Shown here piece by piece: positions 7,330-12,846 of a stretch of DNA of 12,846 bases (positions are counted from its first letter, which is position 1; every line of letters begins with the position of its first letter). Made by a program: the position numbers and the translations under genes. The notes under the pieces are model-generated. The model did not search any database. It was given only the letters and a program-made list of their open reading frames with translations, and was not told the DNA's origin. This DNA is from JAIPEK01 sp041685935 (GTDB lineage Bacteria > Desulfobacterota > Desulfobacteria > Desulfobacterales > Desulfobacteraceae), in NCBI GenBank assembly GCA_041685935.1, contig JAWLES010000060.1, forward strand, positions 1-12,846. Direction: 5' to 3'.

Positions 7330-8892
7330 TTATATGAAATTTCGGTTCAGGCGGGATACGATATTCTCCACCGGTCTGAAGTCCATTACGTGATCCGGCA
7401 GATAAACGCCTTGCCTTTTGATCCAGCTTGCCCTTGTCAATACTGCTGCGCCGAAAAGGATGTTCAGGGCGATCAGGGCGGTCTCCCTGTTTTCAGGGAT
7501 TTCAAGGAAACTTCCCTTCACCCACTGGTTGAAAGCCCCCATTGCCGGCCCGCACCAGATCTGGTAATCCATTTTGCGTTCATCTTCTCCCTTTATTGCC
7601 CATTTTGAAGCCAATCCCAGGTAGGATCGGAAAACAAGAGCCATTTTGTGCCTGGGATCGGACTGAGCCTTTTCGATCTCCTTCCGGTTGCCCCTGGAGG
7701 CAAAAAATTCCTTTGTCCGTTTCCACTCTGTTTCAAAGTCTGACATCAGGATTTTTTCCTCAACGTGTTTCTTCTCTTTTTCAGGAAGATCCTCGAACCT
7801 GTCATAGCGGCGGTAGAGAGTGTAAAGTTTCTCCGCCTTCAAGGGGAACATGGTGCCACGTTTCAGTACCTGGACCCTTGCTCCCATTTCAAACATGTCC
7901 GCGGACGGGGCCATTGCCATATCAGCCTGTTGGGCCTGGCAAAGGAGCTGTTTGACATCCTCTGATATCTCGGCCTCCACGCATGACTGGTTAACCGATC
8001 CGGTTAGGATATAGGCAGCTCCCATCTGGAAAGCGGCAGCTGCTGCCTGGGGGGTTGAAATACCGCCGCCGAGTCCTACGCACAAGGGGTCAGGGTATTT
8101 GAATTTCAGTGCCATCTCGTTTTTTAAAGCCAGCATGGTGGGCAAAAGCGTTATGGCAGGCCGGTTGTCCGTATGCCCCCCTGAATCGGCTTCAGCAGTA
8201 AGATCATGGGCCATGGGGATATACCCGGACAGCTCTTTTTCCCGTTCCGTTACAAGTCCTTTTTCATACAGCTGCTGAACAAGTTTTTCCGGAGGCGGCG
8301 AGAAAAAACGCTCAGCCACTTCAACCCGGGATACTTTGGCGATGATTCGGTTTGGTGCGACAACACGGCCGGTCTCATCGGTGTAAAGCCCTTTGACCCG
8401 ATAGTATACAAGGGGAAGGGTCATTCTCATGAAAGCGGCCGCACTTACGAGTGTAATCCCGTGCCTGAGATAAAGCTGTGCAACTGCCATTTCATGTTCC
8501 GGGTCCCCTGGGGAGTGTATCAGGTTGAACCCGAATGGTTTGCCGTCAAGAGTGCTTTTGAGTTCCAGAACAGCCTGCTCTATCCTGTCCGGCGAGAGTC
8601 CCCCTGCTCCGAAAAAGCCGGTCATTCCGTGATCCGCCATTGTTTTGACCATTCGCACACCTGTTATGCCGTTGGCCATTGCACCGGCGATGTACGGGTA
8701 TTTCATGTTGTGCCGGGCGAGAAATTCGGCTTCTCCCAGGTTCTCCACAGGCAGGGCAGGAACAAAAGCTTTGTCAGTGAAGAAAAATGGTCTGGAAAGA
8801 TCAAAAAGATGTTCCTCTGCCCGGTCTGTATCCTCAACAGTTTCGATATCCTGTGATCCCGGTTGGCCGCTTGTTTTCAGATTGTCTGTCAT
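7330..8892 (-). CDS. pfaD: PfaD-family FMN-dependent enoyl reductase (PUFA/polyketide type)
   Basis: This 520-aa protein matches the PfaD family along almost its entire length. In pfa and trans-AT polyketide clusters, PfaD is the stand-alone FMN/NADPH enoyl reductase acting on carrier-protein-bound chains. Diagnostic segments include YIAGAMANGITG (67-78), GFFGAGGLSPDRIE (92-105), GFNLIHSPGDPEHE (121-134), APNRIIAKVSRVEVAERF (179-196), EADSGGHTDNRP (234-245), the flavin-phosphate loop VGLGGGISTPQAAAAAFQMG (272-291), TGSVNQSCVEAE (297-308), APSADMFEMGARVQVLKRGT (328-347) and QIWCGPAMGAFNQWVKGSFL (444-463). Normal length is about 530-550 aa, so it appears complete and active. Oddly, no ketosynthase, acyltransferase or carrier protein lies within the window. 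It starts at an ATG with a weak ribosome binding site (GACGGACC) and leads a three-gene minus-strand unit. The family call is firm; its substrate here is not. Confidence 0.93.
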   Translation of the reverse strand: MTDNLKTSGQPGSQDIETVEDTDRAEEHLFDLSRPFFFTDKAFVPALPVENLGEAEFLARHNMKYPYIAGAMANGITGVRMVKTMADHGMTGFFGAGGLSPDRIEQAVLELKSTLDGKPFGFNLIHSPGDPEHEMAVAQLYLRHGITLVSAAAFMRMTLPLVYYRVKGLYTDETGRVVAPNRIIAKVSRVEVAERFFSPPPEKLVQQLYEKGLVTEREKELSGYIPMAHDLTAEADSGGHTDNRPAITLLPTMLALKNEMALKFKYPDPLCVGLGGGISTPQAAAAAFQMGAAYILTGSVNQSCVEAEISEDVKQLLCQAQQADMAMAPSADMFEMGARVQVLKRGTMFPLKAEKLYTLYRRYDRFEDLPEKEKKHVEEKILMSDFETEWKRTKEFFASRGNRKEIEKAQSDPRHKMALVFRSYLGLASKWAIKGEDERKMDYQIWCGPAMGAFNQWVKGSFLEIPENRETALIALNILFGAAVLTRASWIKRQGVYLPDHVMDFRPVENIVSRLNRNFI

Positions 8893-8929
8893 TGTGGTCC
8901 GTCTGATGATGTTGTTCTTTTATTTATGT

Positions 8930-8967
8930 TTTGCCGATCGACCATATTTAACCTGAAATGCGGCAAA
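8930..8967. repeat. Inverted repeat TTTGCCG / CGGCAAA around the pfaD -10 box
   Basis: Arms at 8930-8936 and 8961-8967 are exact reverse complements, 24 nt apart, flanking the candidate -10 box of the pfaD-like gene. Seven base pairs at this distance could occur by chance. The position over the promoter is the only reason to list it. Confidence 0.3.
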
Positions 8968-8973
8968 GGTCAA
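8946..8973 (-). promoter_or_regulatory. Candidate sigma-70 promoter for the pfaD-like operon
   Basis: On the minus strand TTGACC (8973-8968, five of six) and TTAAAT (8951-8946, four of six) are separated by 16 nt. Transcription would begin around 8939, about 47 nt before the ATG. A 7-bp inverted repeat (8930-8936 and 8961-8967) brackets the -10 box and could be an operator. Confidence 0.45.
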
Positions 8974-9008
8974 TTCCTGATCCTCATGGAACCGACTTTT
9001 CCATCTTT

Positions 9009-9033
9009 CCGTGTAAGAAAATTTCTTACGCGG
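9009..9033. promoter_or_regulatory. 25-bp palindrome, likely operator (upstream of the TAXI/TRAP operon)
   Basis: The sequence is a near-perfect dyad: two 12-base arms around A9021, core GTAAGAAAATTTCTTAC, differing at a single position (T9012 against G9030, which would still wobble-pair in RNA). Such a long AT-centred dyad with almost no loop is typical of a protein-binding operator for a dimeric regulator rather than a terminator. It sits in the divergent region, 109 nt before the TRAP binding-protein gene, and directly abuts a second dyad. Confidence 0.6.
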
Positions 9034-9054
9034 CAATCAGAATTACTCTGATTG
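9034..9054. promoter_or_regulatory. Second palindrome, 8-bp arms, overlapping the candidate -35 box
   Basis: CAATCAGA (9034-9041), loop ATTAC and TCTGATTG (9047-9054) are exact inverted arms. It begins at the base after the 25-bp dyad ends. Its right arm overlaps the candidate -35 box (9052-9057) of the TRAP operon, as a repressor or activator site would. As RNA it would be an AT-rich hairpin followed by ACTTTATTTTG, so an attenuator is the alternative if transcription starts further upstream. Confidence 0.5.
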
Positions 9055-9081
9055 ACTTTATTTTGTGAATCCCATTATTTT
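9052..9081 (+). promoter_or_regulatory. Candidate sigma-70 promoter for the TAXI/TRAP-AEC operon
   Basis: TTGACT (9052-9057, five of six) and TATTTT (9076-9081, four of six) are separated by 18 nt. Transcription would begin near 9088, about 54 nt before the first start codon. A weaker alternative lies upstream: TTGCCG 8931-8936 with TGAAAT 8954-8959, spacer 17. Confidence 0.45.
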
Positions 9082-9129
9082 GATAACCAGTGTTTCAGGG
9101 GTGAATCTTTCTTTTATACCAACCACGAA

Positions 9130-9135
9130 AAGGAG
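9130..9135 (+). promoter_or_regulatory. Ribosome binding site deciding the TAXI protein start
   Basis: A consensus AAGGAG lies 6 nt before the ATG at 9142. The reading frame is open back to an earlier non-signal-like start at 9052, but only the ATG at 9142 has both this site and a proper signal peptide behind it. Confidence 0.8.
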
Positions 9136-9141
9136 TATGCA

Positions 9142-10113
9142 ATGAAAAAGAGTTTTGTTTTCACACTGCTTTTATGCTTTACGGTTTTGGGGCTGATTTC
9201 TGCAGACAGCGCATTTGCCGCCAAAAAGATGTATACGTTCGGCGGAGGGCCTGCCGGCGGAACATTCCAGTTTATGGCCGGTGGAATTTCAACGTACAAG
9301 CCGGTCAAGAATATTGACGATTTCAGGATTCTCGCCAAAGCGTCCGGGGGCTCGGTCGAAAATATGCGATCCGTGAATTCAGGCAGATTCGATATGGGCG
9401 TGGTCTATTCCGGACATGTATACCTGGGCCGCAACGGAATGATGAAAAAGGATGACACAAAGTACGAGGATGTCCTCGGCGTGGGATTTTTCTACGGTGC
9501 GCCTGCACAGCTGGTGGTCCGGAAAAAGTCCGGCATTAAAAGTGTAAAGGATCTTGAAGGTAAAAAGGTCGGAGTGGGAAACGCAGGGTCGGGTGCTTAT
9601 GCCAACTGTGACATGTTTTTCAATCACATGGGTATGTGGGATAAAATCGAAAGAAACGCCATGGGCTACAACGATGCGGCCCAGGCCTTCGGCAACCGTC
9701 AGCTCGACGCGTTCTGGCTGTTTACCGCATTCCCCAGCGGTGCCGTGATCATGGCGGCACAGATGAACAAGATCGATCTTGTCAACCTTGGAAAAGATGC
9801 AAGGGAAAGCGGATTTTTTGAAAAATACCCTTATTTTTCCAAGCTGACCATCCCTGCCGGGACTTACAAGGGTGTTGACCATGATACGCCCTCGTTTCAG
9901 GATTCGGCACTGTGGGTTGCCAATGCGGATGTTCCGGCTGACGTTGTGTACAAACTGCTGTCGATCATCTATACGGATGAAGGCCTTGCACACATGAAAA
10001 ACGTCAAGTCCACGGCAGAGGCCATGAGTGTTGAAAGGGGAATTGACGGGATCGTAACTCCGCTTCATCCGGGAGCTCGAAAATTCTGGAAGGAAAAGGG
10101 GATTCTGGAATAA
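9142..10113 (+). CDS. TAXI-family TRAP transporter solute-binding protein
   Basis: This 323-aa secreted protein is the periplasmic receptor of a TRAP transporter, the class that uses an ion gradient rather than ATP. A Sec signal is plain: MKKS, a hydrophobic core at about 5-19, and cleavage after AFA (24-26). TAXI features are GGGPAGGTFQFMAGG (34-48), ASGGSVENMRSVNSGRFDMGVV (67-88), KSVKDLEGKKVGVGNAGSG (133-151) and QLDAFWLFTAFPSGAV (187-202). TAXI receptors are known to bind small acids such as glutamate or alpha-ketoglutarate, but most ligands are unknown, and none can be inferred here. The permease start follows this gene's stop codon with no gap. Its upstream control region carries two adjacent dyads. 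Confidence 0.93.
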   Translation: MKKSFVFTLLLCFTVLGLISADSAFAAKKMYTFGGGPAGGTFQFMAGGISTYKPVKNIDDFRILAKASGGSVENMRSVNSGRFDMGVVYSGHVYLGRNGMMKKDDTKYEDVLGVGFFYGAPAQLVVRKKSGIKSVKDLEGKKVGVGNAGSGAYANCDMFFNHMGMWDKIERNAMGYNDAAQAFGNRQLDAFWLFTAFPSGAVIMAAQMNKIDLVNLGKDARESGFFEKYPYFSKLTIPAGTYKGVDHDTPSFQDSALWVANADVPADVVYKLLSIIYTDEGLAHMKNVKSTAEAMSVERGIDGIVTPLHPGARKFWKEKGILE

Positions 10114-11865
10114 TTGATTTACAACCAACTCAATAAAATAGAGCGGTTTCTGTTCAGCCTTCTCTCTGTATGCCTGGTACTGTTCTATTCTTACTCGGCA
10201 ATCATTAAGCCGTCCTCCACCGAGTACCACCGGGGAATTTATGTGATCATCACGTATGTACTTGTTTTTCTGGCCTATAAGTCGAAAAGCAGGTACATGC
10301 GGGTCATTGACTGGATTCTGATTGTACTGTCCATCGTATCCATAGGGTACTGGATCATAAGTTTCGAGGATATCAATTTCCGGGTGGGCGCGGAAAATAC
10401 CATGGACAAGACCATGGCGGTAACAGGGGTTCTAATCGGAATCGAGCTTGCCAGGCGCGTGCTGGGCTACGCGTTTGTAGGCCTGGGGATTGCGTTCCTT
10501 TTATACGGAGTTTACGGGCCTTATGCCCCTGAGATGTTCATGCATCCTGGAGATACGCTGGTGGGGCTGTGCACGACCATATTCTATATCAGTGACGGGG
10601 TGTTCGGGATTATGGCAAATGTGCTGGCCACGTATGTGCTGCTTTTTGTGCTGTTCGGCGCGTTTTTAATGAAATGCGGCGCACAGAGGTTTTTCATCGA
10701 TTTTCCCCTTGCCGCTGTCGGGCACCGGGTCGGCGGCCCGGCCAAGGTTTCCGTGGTTGCAAGCGGTCTGTTCGGCTCCATCTCCGGCAGCGCGATTGCC
10801 AATACGGTTTCCACCGGGGCCTTTACCATCCCGCTTATGAAACGGGCGGGTTTCAGGTCCACAGTGGCCGGGGGGATTGAGCCGGCAGCCTCCATCGGCG
10901 GGATGTTCATGCCCCCTATCATGGGGGCGGGCGGTTTTATCATGGCCGAACTGACCGGTGTGCCGTACGCCAAGATCATGCTGGTGGCCATATTCCCTGC
11001 GCTTATGTATTTTTTCAGCGTGTTCGTCATGGTGCATTACGAAGCCAGGAAAGACAATATAAAAGGGGAAAAGTCGGAAACCGGGGCCATGGAAATCCTT
11101 AAAAAGGAATGGTACTATATGCTGCCGCTGGTGCTGATAACGATTCTGATGCTGGTGGGATTCTCCCCCGGATATGTTGCCATCATCGGACTTATCACCT
11201 GTATTGTCATCAGCTGGTTTAAAAAGGATACCCGTATCGGGCTGAAAGGCTTTATCGAGGCTTCCAGGGACGGGACCGAGAACAGCCTTAAAATAGGAGC
11301 CACCGTGGGGGTGATCGGGATCATCATCGGGGTGCTCACCTCCACCGGTCTCATTCTCACATTTGCCGACATCATGATCGAGCTGGCAGGCGGCTCTCTG
11401 GTTCTGACCATTCTGATGATCGCCCTGGCTTCCCTGATCCTGGGGATGGGCGTGCCCGTAACCGCGGCCTACCTGATTACGGCGGTTGTGGCGGTACCGG
11501 CCCTGACTCATCTCGGTGTCAATCCCATTGCCGCGCACATGATCGTTTACTGGCTCAGCCAGGATTCCAACATCACGCCGCCGGTCTGTATCGCTGCATT
11601 TGCAGGGGCGACCATCGCAAATGCCAACATTTGGAAAACCGCTTTCAATTCCTTCAGGTTCGCAAAATTCCTTTATGTGGCCCCGTTTCTGTTCGGTTAT
11701 GTTCCGGGCTTCAGCATGGCAGGCGGTACAGGTGATATCATCAAGGCGTACGTGCTGATTTTCATCGGTACCTATCTTTTCGGCTACATTTTGAGCGGGT
11801 ATTGGATAGAGCAGCTCAAGGTTCTGTTTGCCGGAAAACCGAAAGCACCTGAAAAAGTTTCCTGA
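10114..11865 (+). CDS. TRAP transporter fused permease (DctQM-type)
   Basis: This 583-aa inner-membrane protein fuses the small (DctQ-like) and large (DctM-like) TRAP subunits, as is usual for TAXI systems. The first 130 residues hold about four to five membrane segments (near 12-31, 41-55, 65-83, 102-131). The DctM part follows, with the hallmark SGSAIANTVSTGAFTIPLMK (224-243), GGIEPAASIGGMFMPPIMGA (253-272), LGMGVPVTAAYLITAVVAVP (443-462) and ITPPVCIAAFAGATIA (487-502). It is a little short for fused permeases (often 620-700 aa), mostly at the termini. The start is a TTG directly after the binding-protein stop TAA, with TGGA about 5 nt upstream; no nearby in-frame ATG competes. Translation is probably coupled to the upstream gene. 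It imports whatever the TAXI receptor binds, driven by a sodium or proton gradient. Confidence 0.93.
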   Translation: MIYNQLNKIERFLFSLLSVCLVLFYSYSAIIKPSSTEYHRGIYVIITYVLVFLAYKSKSRYMRVIDWILIVLSIVSIGYWIISFEDINFRVGAENTMDKTMAVTGVLIGIELARRVLGYAFVGLGIAFLLYGVYGPYAPEMFMHPGDTLVGLCTTIFYISDGVFGIMANVLATYVLLFVLFGAFLMKCGAQRFFIDFPLAAVGHRVGGPAKVSVVASGLFGSISGSAIANTVSTGAFTIPLMKRAGFRSTVAGGIEPAASIGGMFMPPIMGAGGFIMAELTGVPYAKIMLVAIFPALMYFFSVFVMVHYEARKDNIKGEKSETGAMEILKKEWYYMLPLVLITILMLVGFSPGYVAIIGLITCIVISWFKKDTRIGLKGFIEASRDGTENSLKIGATVGVIGIIIGVLTSTGLILTFADIMIELAGGSLVLTILMIALASLILGMGVPVTAAYLITAVVAVPALTHLGVNPIAAHMIVYWLSQDSNITPPVCIAAFAGATIANANIWKTAFNSFRFAKFLYVAPFLFGYVPGFSMAGGTGDIIKAYVLIFIGTYLFGYILSGYWIEQLKVLFAGKPKAPEKVS

Positions 11866-11868
11866 CCT

Positions 11869-12786
11869 GTGGAGGTTCTGAACAGTATATTTCCGGTTTT
11901 TTTGGTAATCATCGCCGGCAGGTTTCTTTATTTTGTCAAACTTACCGGCGATGATTTTTTGAAAGGAGCGGACCGGCTCACCTACTATTTTCTTTTTCCG
12001 GTGATGCTGTTCTGGAAAACATCATCAGGTGACAGGGTCTCAGGGGATGACCTGCTGTTTTCTCTGGTCTGTATAACCGTGGTTTTCCTGATATTCATAA
12101 CCGGGCTTCTGATCATCAAGTTTTCCCGAATCAGCCGTTACCAGGCTGGTTCATTCCTGCAGAGCTGTTTCCGCTTTAACACGTATGTCGGCATGGCCCT
12201 TGTCATAACTGCTCTTACGGATGAATGCGTCAGGATTTTCAGCATTCTGATCGGATTCATCATCCCGTTCATAAACGTGATATCCGTTGCCTCGCTGATC
12301 GGTTTCAGCAGCAGGAAAGTGTCCTTTGCAGAACAGTTGCGCATCACCCTGAAATCCCTTTTCACCAATCCCCTGATCATTGCCTGTTTTTCCGGCATGG
12401 CTGCGTCCGGACTTGTCAGCGGCTTTCCCGGTTTCATTGAAAACACGTTCCGGCTGGTCTCCTATGCCGCCCTGCCGGTTGCACTGATTTCCATAGGAGG
12501 CGGGTTTCACGTCAAAGGGCTTCGGGCTCATTTCAGAGTCGCACTGGGCGCATCCGCAGTCAAACTTCTTATACTGCCGGCTGCCGGGTTTGCCTTTTTA
12601 AAAGCCTTCGGGTTTACCGAACCGTATTTGCAGACCGGGATGGTGTTTTTCTCCCTTCCCTGCGCCACCTCCATCTATATCCTGAGCTCCCAGCTAAACA
12701 GCGATACAGAGCTTGCGTCAGCAACGATCGTTTTGTCCACTCTGCTGTCCTTTTTTACAATGTCCGCGGTTATCAGTCTCATATAA
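11869..12786 (+). CDS. AEC-family (auxin efflux carrier-like) permease
   Basis: This 305-aa membrane protein belongs to the AEC family (membrane transport protein, Mem_trans), bacterial members of which carry organic acids such as malonate or malate, or unknown compounds. About ten hydrophobic segments run from 5-20 to 284-304. Family motifs are FRFNTYVGMAL (101-111; R-N-x-x-x-G), NPLIIACFSG (167-176), ALPVALISIGGGF (201-213) and the C-terminal LPCATSIYILSSQ (263-275) followed by ELASATIVLST (281-291). The start is a GTG 3 nt after the TRAP permease stop; the N-terminal VLNSIFPVFLVI aligns with where family members begin, so later starts are unlikely. Shine-Dalgarno support is poor; a GGAGG lies within the first codons instead. 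Transcription is shared with the TRAP genes, suggesting the same or a related solute. Confidence 0.9.
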   Translation: MEVLNSIFPVFLVIIAGRFLYFVKLTGDDFLKGADRLTYYFLFPVMLFWKTSSGDRVSGDDLLFSLVCITVVFLIFITGLLIIKFSRISRYQAGSFLQSCFRFNTYVGMALVITALTDECVRIFSILIGFIIPFINVISVASLIGFSSRKVSFAEQLRITLKSLFTNPLIIACFSGMAASGLVSGFPGFIENTFRLVSYAALPVALISIGGGFHVKGLRAHFRVALGASAVKLLILPAAGFAFLKAFGFTEPYLQTGMVFFSLPCATSIYILSSQLNSDTELASATIVLSTLLSFFTMSAVISLI

Positions 12787-12809
12787 CAGCCATGTCCTGG
12801 CGGAAACAA

Positions 12810-12827
12810 CGAAGCATTAAAGCTTCG
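12810..12827. repeat. Perfect 6-bp hairpin behind the AEC gene
   Basis: CGAAGC (12810-12815), loop ATTAAA and GCTTCG (12822-12827) pair exactly. No T-run follows on the plus strand. On the minus strand it is followed by TTGTTTCC, so it could be a weak terminator for a convergent gene beyond the right edge. The function is uncertain. Confidence 0.35.
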
Positions 12828-12846
12828 GACAGAGGCATCAGGCGAT

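Noticed and set aside
9052..9141. 30-residue N-terminal extension of the TAXI protein
   Set aside because: It would bury the signal peptide; the ATG at 9142 has a consensus ribosome binding site and an ordinary signal sequence.
9379..10230. Minus-strand frame of 283 codons over the TAXI gene
   Set aside because: Antisense to a well-supported binding protein and the next gene's start; no motif.
10666..11538. Minus-strand frame of 290 codons over the TRAP permease
   Set aside because: His/Gly/Asp-rich shadow of hydrophobic codons in the permease gene; no motif or start signal.
12792..12845. Possible start of a new plus-strand gene (18 open codons to the edge)
   Set aside because: No Shine-Dalgarno before the ATG and too short to judge; the hairpin at 12810-12827 lies within it.

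Overview
The window looks like chromosomal DNA of an anaerobic bacterium, most plausibly a sulfate-reducing or related member of the Desulfobacterota. That placement is an inference from gene content (a double-cubane-cluster type iron-sulfur protein, a TAXI-type TRAP transporter, a PfaD-type enzyme) and moderate GC content, not from a marker gene. There are ten protein genes, one cut by the left edge. I found no tRNA, rRNA, CRISPR array, insertion sequence or origin.

Layout. (1) 1-945, minus: the N-terminal 315 codons of a double-cubane-cluster / 2-hydroxyacyl-CoA dehydratase D-family protein. (2) 946-1263: a 318-bp divergent intergenic region. (3) 1264-4583, plus: a compact phosphate-type ABC importer operon, pstS-pstC-pstA-pstB, with ATGA overlaps at C/A and A/B and no phoU behind pstB. 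(4) 4598-8892, minus, convergent with pst: three genes transcribed in the order pfaD-like FMN enoyl reductase, metal-dependent amidohydrolase, ATP-grasp ligase. (5) 8893-9141: a divergent control region with two abutting palindromes and candidate promoters in both directions. (6) 9142-12786, plus: TAXI-type TRAP binding protein, fused TRAP permease and an AEC-family (auxin efflux carrier-like) permease, essentially without gaps. (7) 12787-12846: a short tail with a perfect 6-bp hairpin.

How the genes may work together. The pst operon imports phosphate (or a similar oxyanion) across the inner membrane. The most intriguing part is 4598-12786. A lone PfaD homologue, with no polyketide or PUFA synthase beside it in the window, sits with an ATP-grasp ligase and a cytosolic amidohydrolase. 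These face a two-transporter operon across one shared control region. A coherent but unproven reading is a module that takes up or exports a small organic acid or amide and makes, trims or reduces it. The substrate cannot be read from the sequence. Four of the nine genes with a complete coding region use GTG or TTG starts (pstC, amidohydrolase, TRAP permease, AEC permease).
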